A stretch of 64,000 nt of DNA from DATJGR01 sp963812255 (GTDB lineage: Bacteria; Pseudomonadota; Gammaproteobacteria; Pseudomonadales; Azotimanducaceae): positions 682,001 through 746,000 of the forward strand of contig CAWEUM010000005.1 in NCBI GenBank assembly GCA_963812255.1, given 5' to 3'. Every line of letters starts with the position of its first letter. The stretch's first letter is position 1. The notes under the pieces were generated by a model. That model was given only the letters and a program-made list of their open reading frames with translations, had not been told where the DNA came from and ran no database searches. Shown here one piece after another: positions 50,031 through 59,066 of the stretch. Both the position numbers and the translations under genes were made by a program.

Positions 50031-50797
50031 TCGAACTCTCCGTCAACCTGAACAAGATCGCTTTGCTGCGCAATGCGCGCGGCGGCGACGCGCCCAGTGT
50101 GGTCGAAGCCGCCGAGATCGCAATCGGCGCTGGCGCCTACGGCATCACCGTGCATCCCCGCCCCGACCAGCGCCACGTGCGTCCGGACGATGTCACGCAT
50201 CTCGCGCGCCTGTTGCGCGCAGATCATCGCGGTATCGAGTTCAACATCGAAGGTAACCCATTCGCGGGCCATCGCGACAACGGCTACCCGGGGTTCGATG
50301 CACTGATCGATTCGGCGCGTCCTGATCAATGCACGCTGGTTCCCGACGATGACAGCCAACTGACGTCGGATCACGGCTGGGATCTGAGCGGCGATACGAC
50401 GCGATTGGTGACGACTATTCGGCGCTATCAGACATCGGGCGCCCGCGTCAGTCTGTTCATGGATCCGGATCCCGCCCAGATCGAACGGGCTGCTGCGATC
50501 GGGGTCGAGCGGATCGAACTCTATACAGGCCCCTTTGCGGAAGCGGTCAGGCGACACGGCGTCGCCAGTGACGCAGCAAAGACGACTCTGGAGCGGTTTG
50601 CAGACGCGGCACGGCACGCGACCGAACTCGGGCTCGGTGTGAACGCCGGTCACGATCTCGACCTCGTCAACCTGGTGCTGTTTCGCCAGATCGGGCAAAT
50701 ACTGGAAGTTTCGATCGGCCACGCGCTGATCGGCGACGCGCTGCGAATGGGTCTCGCGGCGGCGGTTTCCGCTTACCTGGAGGTACTTCGACAATGA
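50027..50797 (+). CDS. pdxJ: Pyridoxine 5'-phosphate synthase
   Basis: 256 residues, ATG overlapping the previous stop as ATGA. Landmarks: ELSVNLNKIALLRNARGGDA, GAYGITVHPRPDQRHVRPDD, IEFNIEGNPFAG, TLVPDDDSQLTSDHGWDLSG and a C-terminal VNAGHDLDLVNL. PdxJ condenses 3-amino-1-hydroxyacetone phosphate with deoxyxylulose phosphate. The N-terminal NKIALLRNARGG and HPRPDQRHV forms belong to the branch I associate with Bacteroidota and xanthomonads rather than the enteric IDHVATLRQAR branch. The usual acpS/recO neighbours are absent. Confidence 0.94.
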   Translation: MIELSVNLNKIALLRNARGGDAPSVVEAAEIAIGAGAYGITVHPRPDQRHVRPDDVTHLARLLRADHRGIEFNIEGNPFAGHRDNGYPGFDALIDSARPDQCTLVPDDDSQLTSDHGWDLSGDTTRLVTTIRRYQTSGARVSLFMDPDPAQIERAAAIGVERIELYTGPFAEAVRRHGVASDAAKTTLERFADAARHATELGLGVNAGHDLDLVNLVLFRQIGQILEVSIGHALIGDALRMGLAAAVSAYLEVLRQ

Positions 50798-51372
50798 TCA
50801 ACTCGAGCACGGCGAAACGCCTGATTGCGGCGACTTGTGCGCTGCTGGCGCTCGCCACGGTGACCACGGCGAATGCCGCCAACGAGCGTGTCATGCTGCA
50901 GACATCCAAAGGCGCAATCGAACTCGAGCTCTACCCGGACAAGGCGCCGATCACCGTTGCGAATTTTCTGAAATACGTCGACAGCGGCTACTACGACGGC
51001 GTGATCTTCCACCGCGTCATCGACGGCTTCATGATTCAGGCCGGCGGCTACGACGCGCAACTCCAAGCGCGCACGCCGGGTGCTGCGATCGTCAACGAAT
51101 CGAAGAATGGGCTACCGAACATCATCGGCGCGATCTCGATGGCGCGATTGAGCGATCCCGATTCGGCGATCGCGCAGTTCTTCATCAACGTCGCAGACAA
51201 TTCCGAACTCAATTTCCGTTCCGGACGACCGGGCTACACCGTATTCGGCAAGGTCACCGCCGGCATGGACATCGTCAATGCAATCGCAGCCGTGAAAACC
51301 GGCTCGGCGGGCGGCATGAACGATGTGCCGATCGAACCGGTCGTGATTCTTTCGGCGCGGCACATCCCCTGA
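50794..51372 (+). CDS. Periplasmic cyclophilin-type peptidyl-prolyl isomerase
   Basis: 192 residues with a signal peptide (about 1-28; LIAATCALLALATVTTANA). Cyclophilin domain: IELELYPDKAPITVANFLKY, VIFHRVIDGFMIQAGGYDA (catalytic Arg), AISMARLSDPDSAIAQFFIN and GYTVFGKVTAGMDIV. A PpiA-like folding helper of the periplasm. Last gene of yciB-SH3-pdxJ-ppi, joined to pdxJ by a 4-bp overlap. Confidence 0.93.
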   Translation: MINSSTAKRLIAATCALLALATVTTANAANERVMLQTSKGAIELELYPDKAPITVANFLKYVDSGYYDGVIFHRVIDGFMIQAGGYDAQLQARTPGAAIVNESKNGLPNIIGAISMARLSDPDSAIAQFFINVADNSELNFRSGRPGYTVFGKVTAGMDIVNAIAAVKTGSAGGMNDVPIEPVVILSARHIP

Positions 51373-51459
51373 CGCGCCTTTGAAACGGCGCGCCGCGCGT
51401 CACGCTCGAGGGCCGAGTCCGGTATCATCCAGCGCCTCTGATATTCGTTGGGACAAATC

Positions 51460-51900
51460 ATGGCCAGAGTGTTCGTCGCGGCAGCCGCGGCGTTGTTCCT
51501 TGGCGCGGTGATCACAGAGATTCACTCGCGGTTGTTCGCCGGACGCTACTTCCCGCTGCTGCTCCTCAGCGCCGCGGCCGTCTTCATTGGCAGCATCGTC
51601 ACGAGCCGCATCACGGCCCGCGCGGCACCTTTACCGGGAACGAACAGCGCCGAAGCGCTCGCCACCAGCATCGCCGGCGATGACGACCGCGAGACGGGTC
51701 AGGTGAAGTGGTTCAACCGGACCAAGGGATTCGGGTTCATCGTTCGCGACGCCGGTGGTGAGATCTTCGTCCACCACCGCAACATCCGCGGCAGCGGCCG
51801 ACGCAGCCTGAGAGATGGCGAGTCGGTTCGTTTCAAAGTCGCGACCCACGACAAAGGGCTGCAGGCGGAAGACGTCTCCGTCGTCACAACAAGGCCATGA
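51460..51900 (+). CDS. Membrane-anchored cold-shock-domain protein
   Basis: 146 residues from the ATG at 51460. Two N-terminal hydrophobic helices (ARVFVAAAAALFLGAVITEI and FPLLLLSAAAVFIGSIVTS) are followed by a 70-residue CspA-type OB fold: TGQVKWFNRTKGFGFIVRD (RNP1 KGFGFI), GEIFVHHRNI (RNP2), LRDGESVRFKVATHDKGLQA. The CSD is at the C-terminus and would face the cytoplasm or periplasm depending on topology. The stop overlaps argS as ATGA. Role unknown. Confidence 0.85.
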   Translation: MARVFVAAAAALFLGAVITEIHSRLFAGRYFPLLLLSAAAVFIGSIVTSRITARAAPLPGTNSAEALATSIAGDDDRETGQVKWFNRTKGFGFIVRDAGGEIFVHHRNIRGSGRRSLRDGESVRFKVATHDKGLQAEDVSVVTTRP

Positions 51901-53609
51901 CCCGCAACCTGAAGAAGCTGCTGGAGGAACGCGTCGCGGCAGCGATGGCCGCGGTCGGCGTCGATGCCCCAGCGGCAGTCATCACCCACGCGGCGCGGCC
52001 GGAGTTCGGGGATTATCAGGCCAACGGCGTCATGGGCAGCGCCAAGCGCATGCACCGCAATCCACGAGAACTCGCGCAGGAGATCGTCGCCAAACTGGAA
52101 CTCGACGATATCGCAGAGCGCGTCGACATTGCCGGACCGGGATTCATCAACATCCGCCTCGGCAGTGCTTTGCTTGCCGAAGCCGCAAATCCCTCCCAGC
52201 CGTTGCTCCACCCTGTCGGCGATCCGCACACAATGGTTGTGGACTATTCGTCGCCGAATCTTGCGAAGGAGATGCACGTCGGTCATTTGCGCAGCACGAT
52301 CATCGGCGACGCGATGGCGCGCGTACTCAGCGCGACCGGACAGCGCGTGATTCGCCAGAATCACGTCGGCGACTGGGGCACCCAGTTCGGCATGTTGCTC
52401 GCGTATCTAGAAGAGATTCCCCGAACTTCGGAACTGCTCGGCGATCTCGAACGCTTCTACCAGGCCGCAAAGCAACGCTTCGATACCGATCCCGCATTCG
52501 CCGGTCGCGCGCGCGCGCGCGTCGTGGCGCTTCAATCCGGGGAGCCACAAACCAACGCGCTGTGGCAACGCTTCATCGATATTTCACTGAGTCACTGCGA
52601 GGCGGTCTATTCGCGCCTTGGTGTTTCGCTGACACGCGCCGATGTCTGCGCCGAGAGCGCTTACAACGACCAACTCGCCGAAATTGTCGAGGCCCTCGAC
52701 ACCGCCGGACTCCTGACCCTTTCAGATGGTGCGCAGTGCGTGTTCCTCGACGAATTCAAAGCCAAGGACGGATCCCCGCTACCCGTCATCGTGCAGAAAT
52801 CGGACGGCGGCTACCTGTACGCGACGACTGACCTGGCCGCCGCGCGCTATCGCTCGAATGTACTCGGTGCAGATCGCGTCCTGTACTTCGTCGACGCGCG
52901 CCAATCCCTGCATTTTCGCCAGATCTTCGCCGTGGCGCGGCGCGCCGGATTCGTTCAGCGCCGTGTGTCGCTCGAACATCACCCGTTCGGCGTCATGCTC
53001 GGCAAAGACGGTCGTCCGTTTCGCTCGCGCGACGGCGGCGTCGTAAAACTCGTCGATTTGCTCGATGAGGCCCAGCAGCGTGCATATGATGTCGTCACGG
53101 CCAAGAATCCGGCGCTGACAGAGGTGGAACGCCGCGATGTCGCGCGCGTCGTCGGGATCGGCGCCGTAAAATACGCTGATCTGTCAAAGCATCGCACCAG
53201 CGACTACACGTTCGACTGGGACACGATGCTCGCATTCGACGGCAACACCGCGCCGTATCTGCAGTACGCGTACACGCGCATCGTCAGTCTGTTTCGTCGT
53301 GGTCAGGTGTGGGCCGAAGAACTGGCCGGCGAACTGGCCATCGACGCACCATCAGAACGCGCGCTGGCATTGACCTTGGCACGTTTTCAGGAGGTCATCG
53401 ACGACGTCGCCGAGGATGCGCTGCCACACTATTTGTGCGGTTACCTCTACGAACTCGCCGCCCGCTACATGCAATTCTACGAGCAATGCCCCGTGTTGAG
53501 CGCGGATGACGCGACGCGAACGAGTCGGCTACTGTTGTGCCGACGCGCTGCCGATACGATGAAATACGGTCTCGCGCTGCTCGGCATCGAAACCGTCGAA
53601 CGAATGTAA
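51897..53609 (+). CDS. argS: Arginine-tRNA ligase
   Basis: 570 residues. Class I ArgRS landmarks: N-terminal additional domain (TRNLKKLLEERVAAAMAAVG), HIGH-type VDYSSPNLAKEMHVGHLRST, NHVGDWGTQFGMLLAYLEE, YATTDLAAARYR and the C-terminal anticodon domain starting around SDYTFDWDTMLAFDGNTA. The usual length is about 550-590. Coupled to the CSD protein by overlap and followed by a strong terminator. Confidence 0.96.
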   Translation: MTRNLKKLLEERVAAAMAAVGVDAPAAVITHAARPEFGDYQANGVMGSAKRMHRNPRELAQEIVAKLELDDIAERVDIAGPGFINIRLGSALLAEAANPSQPLLHPVGDPHTMVVDYSSPNLAKEMHVGHLRSTIIGDAMARVLSATGQRVIRQNHVGDWGTQFGMLLAYLEEIPRTSELLGDLERFYQAAKQRFDTDPAFAGRARARVVALQSGEPQTNALWQRFIDISLSHCEAVYSRLGVSLTRADVCAESAYNDQLAEIVEALDTAGLLTLSDGAQCVFLDEFKAKDGSPLPVIVQKSDGGYLYATTDLAAARYRSNVLGADRVLYFVDARQSLHFRQIFAVARRAGFVQRRVSLEHHPFGVMLGKDGRPFRSRDGGVVKLVDLLDEAQQRAYDVVTAKNPALTEVERRDVARVVGIGAVKYADLSKHRTSDYTFDWDTMLAFDGNTAPYLQYAYTRIVSLFRRGQVWAEELAGELAIDAPSERALALTLARFQEVIDDVAEDALPHYLCGYLYELAARYMQFYEQCPVLSADDATRTSRLLLCRRAADTMKYGLALLGIETVERM

Positions 53610-53650
53610 CCCACCATCCGACAGAACGAAACGCGCTACGCTACAAAACC

Positions 53651-53676
53651 AAAGAGCCCGCAAAAGCGGGCTCTTT
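53651..53676. terminator. Strong bidirectional rho-independent terminator
   Basis: AAAGAGCCCGC (53651-53661) and GCGGGCTCTTT (53666-53676) form a perfect 11-bp stem around an AAAA loop, with T-runs on both strands. It lies between convergent argS and the desaturase gene and should stop both. Confidence 0.9.
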
Positions 53677-53695
53677 CGCTGCGATTCGCGAGAAA

Positions 53696-54910
53696 TCAGG
53701 CTCGCGACAGCTTCGGTACCGTATAGGACTTCAGATCCACGACGAAATCGTGCAGCGCGTGAATCCCGGTTGCTTCGGCATCGAGACACCACTGTTTGAA
53801 ATCGCTCAACAGCACTTCGGCGTCACCACCGCGTTTCGCCCAGACATTCTGCAACCGCTGCTTCAGGTCGTAGATCGTCTTCAGCGCCGGGCTGCCATCG
53901 ACCGCGCGGCTGATGTCATCGCGTCCGGCGTCATCGACGAGGGTGTCTTCGCGTGTCAGCAACGATTTGGCGCGCTTCAGCACTGCGCACGTCGCCGCGT
54001 CTGCGCGTTTCACTTCCAACTCGACCGCTGGCGCGACGACCCGTTCGGCGTAGTTCGCCATCACGCGGAATCGATCATTCAACACGGCCCACAGCGTGTC
54101 CTTGTCGATGTCTTCCTTGCCAGTCACCTTCTCGACGATCGGTCCGGTGCTCAGGGGTCGTGCCAGCCCCAATGCTCTGAAGATCGTGACATATACCCAG
54201 CCCAAGTCGAATTCCCACGGCTTGACCGAAAATTTCGCCGAGTTCGGGTAGGTGTGATGGTTGTTGTGCAGTTCCTCACCACCAATCAGGATGCCCCACG
54301 GCACCAGATTCCGGGCAGCATCGGGACACTCGAAATTCCGGTATCCCCAGTAGTGGCCGACGCCATTGACGACGCCGGCGGCAAAGAACGGAATCCAAAT
54401 CATCTGGATCGCCCAGATCGTCAGGCCGGCGACGCCGAACAGCAGCAGATCGATCACCATCATCGTGCCGACACCGGTGATCTTGTATTTGCTGTAGAGG
54501 TTGCGCTCGATCCAATCGTCAGGCGTTCCCTTGCCGAACCGATCCAGTACTTCCGGCTTCGCAGCCGTTACGCCGTATAGTTCGGCGCCCTGCCAGAGCA
54601 CCTTCTTGAGTCCGAAGATCTGCGGACTGTGCGGATCTTCTTCGGTTTCGCAGTTGACGTGATGCTTGCGATGCACCGCGGTCCATTCCTTCGTCAGCAT
54701 GCCGGTCGTCAGCCACAACCAGAAGCGAAAGAAGTGTTTCAGCGCGCCGTTCAACTCCAGCGCTCGGTGCGCCGAGTAGCGGTGCAAATACACGGTGACC
54801 GAGACGATCGTGATGTGGGTCATGACCAGCGTGTACAGCACCATCGTGCCGAACGACGCGTTCGTCAGACCCTCATGCAGAAACGACAACAAAGACTGGA
54901 ATAACTCCAC
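53696..54910 (-). CDS. Fatty acid desaturase (acyl-CoA/acyl-lipid type)
   Basis: 404 residues from a GTG at 54908-54910, chosen for the GGGAG upstream; the ATG 20 codons earlier gives a poor leader. The three histidine boxes of membrane diiron desaturases are present: HRYSAH (about 40), HRKHH (about 77) and HNNHH (about 215), with four hydrophobic segments around them (VLYTLVMTHITIVSVTVYLH; WAIQMIWIPFFAAGVVNGVG). The C-terminal 130 residues are soluble and helical. It would introduce a double bond, typically delta-9. Isolated monocistronic gene. Confidence 0.9.
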   Translation of the reverse strand: MELFQSLLSFLHEGLTNASFGTMVLYTLVMTHITIVSVTVYLHRYSAHRALELNGALKHFFRFWLWLTTGMLTKEWTAVHRKHHVNCETEEDPHSPQIFGLKKVLWQGAELYGVTAAKPEVLDRFGKGTPDDWIERNLYSKYKITGVGTMMVIDLLLFGVAGLTIWAIQMIWIPFFAAGVVNGVGHYWGYRNFECPDAARNLVPWGILIGGEELHNNHHTYPNSAKFSVKPWEFDLGWVYVTIFRALGLARPLSTGPIVEKVTGKEDIDKDTLWAVLNDRFRVMANYAERVVAPAVELEVKRADAATCAVLKRAKSLLTREDTLVDDAGRDDISRAVDGSPALKTIYDLKQRLQNVWAKRGGDAEVLLSDFKQWCLDAEATGIHALHDFVVDLKSYTVPKLSRA

Positions 54911-55118
54911 TCGCGTTAACTCCCTTAAGAAGGATGGTGCGCCACCCCGCAGTGGCGCGCATTGTGTCAACTCAGCGGCCCTAACGCCACCGCGATATGC
55001 TGCACTGGTTAGTATACGAATTTCGGTCCGCCAAGCGCGCCGGGCGCTTGGCTGGTGAGACCTGGATCATGCGGGGAGGCCGACGTTGGTCCGCCAATCT
55101 CAATCTGAGGACGTTGTC

Positions 55119-55946
55119 TTGTATGACACCCTGATCGAGCCAAAAGTTCTGTTTGGGCATCTCGATCATTCCAATTGGTGCGCAATCGACTGCCGCGCGT
55201 CTCTGACCGACCTCGATTTCGGGCGCGCAGCGTACATGGCCGGCCACGTCCCGGGCGCCGTGTTCGCCGACCTTGCGACCGACCTATCGTCTCCACAAAT
55301 TGCCGGCGTCACGGGCCGCCACCCGCTTCCGGACCCACGGATACTCGCCGATACCCTTGGCCGCTGGGGCATCGGCGGCGACACGCAGGTCGTGGTCTAC
55401 GACGCCCGAAACGGAGCCTATGCAGCCCGCGCGTGGTGGCTGCTCCGCTGGCTTGGCCACGCCGCCGTGGCGCTGATGAACGGGGGTATCAGCGCATGGG
55501 AATCCGCCGGCTATCCACTGCGCAGCGGAACTGAACGTCGCGTTGCCGGCCGGTTTCCGACCCGACCGACGCTGACCCGAACCGTGTCGGCCGCAGACAT
55601 TCTCGAACGGTCTGCGACGATGGAACTGATCGACGCACGCTCCGAAGCCCGTTTTCTTGGCGACATCGAACCCATCGATCCCGTGGCGGGACACATTCCG
55701 GGCGCCCGCTGCGAGCCGTTCGAACGCAACCTGGACGACGCCGATCGGTTCGTCTCCGTCGCTGCGCTGCGGCGCCGGTTCGAAGCCACGGATCCCGCCA
55801 AGGAGCGCGTCAGCTATTGCGGTTCCGGTGTCACCGCCTGCCACAACATCCTCGCGATGCGCCACGCGGGATTGCCAGAAGCTGCGCTGTATCCTGGATC
55901 ATTCAGCGAGTGGATCGCCGATCCGCGGCGTGATGTCGCACGGTGA
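55119..55946 (+). CDS. sseA: 3-Mercaptopyruvate/thiosulfate sulfurtransferase, two rhodanese domains
   Basis: 275 residues from the TTG at 55119, preceded by TGAGGA at good spacing (another TTG at 55086 is in frame). N-domain: WCAIDCRASLTD, GHVPGAVFADLATDLSSP, VVVYDARNGAYAARAWWLL; C-domain: ATMELIDARSEARFLG, GHIPGARCEPFE and the active-site loop VSYCGSGVTACHNILAM with catalytic Cys. The CGSGVTA loop is the mercaptopyruvate type. Overlaps the mnmC GTG start as GTGA. Confidence 0.92.
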   Translation: MYDTLIEPKVLFGHLDHSNWCAIDCRASLTDLDFGRAAYMAGHVPGAVFADLATDLSSPQIAGVTGRHPLPDPRILADTLGRWGIGGDTQVVVYDARNGAYAARAWWLLRWLGHAAVALMNGGISAWESAGYPLRSGTERRVAGRFPTRPTLTRTVSAADILERSATMELIDARSEARFLGDIEPIDPVAGHIPGARCEPFERNLDDADRFVSVAALRRRFEATDPAKERVSYCGSGVTACHNILAMRHAGLPEAALYPGSFSEWIADPRRDVAR

Positions 55947-57793
55947 TCGAAGCGCGGCTGCGTTGGAACGGAGATCAACCGTTCTCGAGACAGTTTGGCG
56001 ACATTTATCACGCAGCAGACGGCGCCGCGGAGGTGCAACGTGTCTTCGTCGATCCGCAGCGGCTAATCGAACGATTCCACGCCCGTCAGGGCACGTTCAC
56101 GATCGGCGAACTGGGGTTCGGTACGGGGCTGAACTTCGCAGTCATCGCACACCACTACCTGACTCGCTCGCCCGCTTCGGCGCGGCTCCATTTCATCAGC
56201 GTCGAGAAATACCCGGTCGGCTACCGCGACTTCGAGCAACTGGCGCGTCGGCGCCAACACGATCTGCCGATATATGCCGAACTCATGCGCGAATATCCAC
56301 CGTCGCTGCCCGGCTGGCATCGCCGTCACATGGCCGCCGGGCGCATCACGCTGTCGGTATTCTTCGGCGACGCCGACGACGGGCTCACTGACATCGTCTC
56401 TCGGCAGCGGGTGCCGATCGACGCGTGGCTGCTCGACGGGTTCGCGCCGGACCGAAACCCCGAACTCTGGCGCGACGGATTGTGGCGCACCATGGCGAAT
56501 CTGTCAGCGACTGGTACGACCGTGGCAACGTTCAGCGCGGTCGGCGCGGTACGCCGCGCGCTATCCGCGGCAGGGTTTGCCATTCGCAGAGTCGATCAAC
56601 GTCCACATAAACGTCACAGCCTTGCCGGCACGTTCAACGCGAAAGGTCAAGGCGATTTCACCCCGCCACGATCGGTCATCGTGATCGGCGCCGGTCTTGC
56701 CGGCGCCGCTACCGCCAGACGTCTGTCCGAACGTGGTGTTCGCGTCAGTCTGCTCGATACATCGACCGCCCCGCCGAATCGGATGGCAGCAACCCTGTTC
56801 CACTGCCGCATGTCGAGCAATTCAACCCAGGCATCCGCCGTTCGTTGGTTGAGCTATCTCTATTCCAACCGTTTCTATTCGGCGTGCGCGACCGCCTCCA
56901 CGGACCCTCCGCCCGGTGTGCTACAGGTCCCGAGTCATTCGTTGACCCCGCGGCGCCTCGAACGAATCGCTGACCGGTATTCGGACGCCGGCCGCTGGAT
57001 CCGTCTGGTGGACGCCGCAACGGCCTCATCGCTGGCCGGCATCCCTCTACAACACAGTGGACTTTTCTTTCCGCACGGGAGAGTTCTGAACCTGTCCAAC
57101 GTGTGCGACGACCTGATGCAGCACCCATTGATCGACTATCGCTGTGGCGTCACCGCAAGCGCGGTCGCCACCGATGCGGACCGCGCTACAGCGACAACGA
57201 ATGCCGGGACTCTGACGTGTGACAGGATCGTGTTGTGCACCGGCGCGGCAACCAACGCATTCGATCAGGCGCGATACCTCGAATTGCTGCCGATTTGGGG
57301 GCAAATCGATCGCATTACGCTTGATTCGCCGCCAGATGTTCCGCTGGTTGGCGAGGGCTTCCTGATTCCGCTCGGATCCGTCTGCGGGATCGGCGCTACG
57401 TACGAACACGCTCCGTGGGTCAACGGTCGCGCGAGCGAATTCAATCTGCGAAGGTTCGAGGCTTGGTGGCGTGTGATGTCGGGGACGGACACCACGCAAT
57501 CCACATCAACGGACGATTCGACGCTGCGCGGTACGCGTGCGGTGACATCTGACCGCGCGCCAATCGTCGGCGCATTGTTTGATCCGGTCGGTGCGCCCGT
57601 GCCGCGACTCTTGGTGAACACCGGGCATGGATCGCAAGGTACCGTCAGCGCACCGTTTGCGGCTGAGTGTGTTGCCAGCGAATCGATCGGCGAATTTGCG
57701 CCCTGCACACGCGCCGAGTACCAGACGCTGAGTTCGATACGGTTTCGCACTCGGCAGGCTCGCCGCGGCCCACGTCACGGCGCAGCCGATTGA
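55943..57793 (+). CDS. mnmC: Bifunctional tRNA mnm5s2U methyltransferase/FAD oxidoreductase MnmC
   Basis: 616 residues. The methyltransferase half (about 1-235) has RQFGDIYHAADGAAEVQRVF, GELGFGTGLNFAVIAHHYL and LDGFAPDRNPELW (NPDMW-like) plus FSAVGAVRRALSAAGFAIRR; the oxidase half begins near 245 with SVIVIGAGLAGAATARRLSE and ends with HGSQGTVSAPFAAEC. Together they complete mnm5s2U at tRNA position 34. Start GTG overlaps sseA; a sulfur supply link with that gene is conceivable but unproven. Confidence 0.94.
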   Translation: MIEARLRWNGDQPFSRQFGDIYHAADGAAEVQRVFVDPQRLIERFHARQGTFTIGELGFGTGLNFAVIAHHYLTRSPASARLHFISVEKYPVGYRDFEQLARRRQHDLPIYAELMREYPPSLPGWHRRHMAAGRITLSVFFGDADDGLTDIVSRQRVPIDAWLLDGFAPDRNPELWRDGLWRTMANLSATGTTVATFSAVGAVRRALSAAGFAIRRVDQRPHKRHSLAGTFNAKGQGDFTPPRSVIVIGAGLAGAATARRLSERGVRVSLLDTSTAPPNRMAATLFHCRMSSNSTQASAVRWLSYLYSNRFYSACATASTDPPPGVLQVPSHSLTPRRLERIADRYSDAGRWIRLVDAATASSLAGIPLQHSGLFFPHGRVLNLSNVCDDLMQHPLIDYRCGVTASAVATDADRATATTNAGTLTCDRIVLCTGAATNAFDQARYLELLPIWGQIDRITLDSPPDVPLVGEGFLIPLGSVCGIGATYEHAPWVNGRASEFNLRRFEAWWRVMSGTDTTQSTSTDDSTLRGTRAVTSDRAPIVGALFDPVGAPVPRLLVNTGHGSQGTVSAPFAAECVASESIGEFAPCTRAEYQTLSSIRFRTRQARRGPRHGAAD

Positions 57794-57816
57794 TTGCGGC
57801 GTCGGATGCAGCGCGA

Positions 57817-58995
57817 TTAGCTCGGCTCGAACACCCGCACATTCATTACGCTGCCGATGCGCGTGATCTCCGCCAATAGCTCCGCTGGCACCGGCGCCGC
57901 TACATCGATCAGGTTGTACGCAACGTCGCCACGGCTCTTGTTGATCATGTCGATGACGTTGATGTTCCGGTTGGCGAGCACCGACATGATCTGGCCCAGC
58001 ATCTTGGGCACATTGCGATTGGCGACTGCGAGACGCGTGCCGGCGGTGCGCTCGAGGGTCACCGTAGGGAAATTCACCGAATTGCGAATGTTGCCGTTGC
58101 GCAGAAAATCAATCAGCTGATCGGCCGCCATCACTGCGCAATTCTCTTCCGCCTCTGCGGTGCTGGCGCCCAGGTGCGGCGTCGCCGACACGTTGGCAAG
58201 GCCAGCGAGTGTCGGCGACGGAAAGTCGGAAAAGTACCTCGCGAGGCGGCCGCTGCCCAGCGCTCCTACCAAAGCCGTCTCGTCAACGATTTCCTGGCGG
58301 GCGAAATTCAGCAGCACCGCGCCCGGACGAAAGTTCTTGAGCGATTCCTCATTGATCATGCCGCGCGTCTCGGCGAGCAGCGGTACGTGCAAGGTGACAT
58401 AGTCGGATCGCGCGAACAGTGTCGGCAGGTTCTCCATCCGCCGAACGTCACTCGGCAATCTCCATGCAGCATCGACAGAGATCGCGGGATCATAGCCGAC
58501 GACGTTCATGCCCAAACGTAATCCTGCCTCAGCAACCAGCGCACCGATCGCGCCGAGACCGACCACGCCGAGAGTTTTGCCGTAGATTTCCTCACCCTGG
58601 AAGCGTTTCTTTTCTGCCTCCACCAGCGAGTTCATCTCCGCGCCGTCAGCAACGTTGGCGACCGACTCGACGTATCTTATGCCACCCAACACGTCGCGCG
58701 CCGACAACAGTAACGCCGCGAGTACCAGTTCCTTGACCGAATTTGCGTTCGCACCCGGGGTGTTGAAAACGACAATACCGCGCTGCGTATACAGATCGAC
58801 GGGCACATTGTTGACGCCCGCCCCAGCGCGCGCCACCGCACGCAAGTTGGGCGTGACATGGTCCGCCGTCAGCACGTGGCTGCGCAGCAGGATCGCATGC
58901 GGATCGGCAATTTCGGTTGCCACTTCGAAGCCATCCAACGGAAATCTTTCGAGTCCCCGCAGCGCAATACGATTGAAGGTCCGGACCTTGTACAT
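57817..58995 (-). CDS. serA: D-3-phosphoglycerate dehydrogenase
   Basis: 392 residues, short ACT-domain form. Substrate domain YKVRTFNRIALRGLERFP; NAD-binding LGVVGLGAIGALVAEAGLRL; catalytic Arg in LLNFARQEIVDE, and His in ATPHLGASTAEAEENCAVMA; C-terminal ACT domain (about 315-392; MLGQIMSVLANRNINVIDMI). First step of serine synthesis, paired metabolically with serC at 37471. Convergent with mnmC, divergent from a LysR gene 71 bp away. Confidence 0.94.
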   Translation of the reverse strand: MYKVRTFNRIALRGLERFPLDGFEVATEIADPHAILLRSHVLTADHVTPNLRAVARAGAGVNNVPVDLYTQRGIVVFNTPGANANSVKELVLAALLLSARDVLGGIRYVESVANVADGAEMNSLVEAEKKRFQGEEIYGKTLGVVGLGAIGALVAEAGLRLGMNVVGYDPAISVDAAWRLPSDVRRMENLPTLFARSDYVTLHVPLLAETRGMINEESLKNFRPGAVLLNFARQEIVDETALVGALGSGRLARYFSDFPSPTLAGLANVSATPHLGASTAEAEENCAVMAADQLIDFLRNGNIRNSVNFPTVTLERTAGTRLAVANRNVPKMLGQIMSVLANRNINVIDMINKSRGDVAYNLIDVAAPVPAELLAEITRIGSVMNVRVFEPS

Positions 58996-59066
58996 GTTCT
59001 ATCCGCGGCCGCGCAAAGGCGCGTATTGTAGAGATACTCCCCCGGCGCCGCGAACCAACCTTTTCC

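Noticed and set aside
54911..54970. 20-codon N-terminal extension of the desaturase
   Set aside because: Gly/Pro/Arg-rich leader, while the GTG at 54910 has a Shine-Dalgarno and gives a family-like N-terminus.
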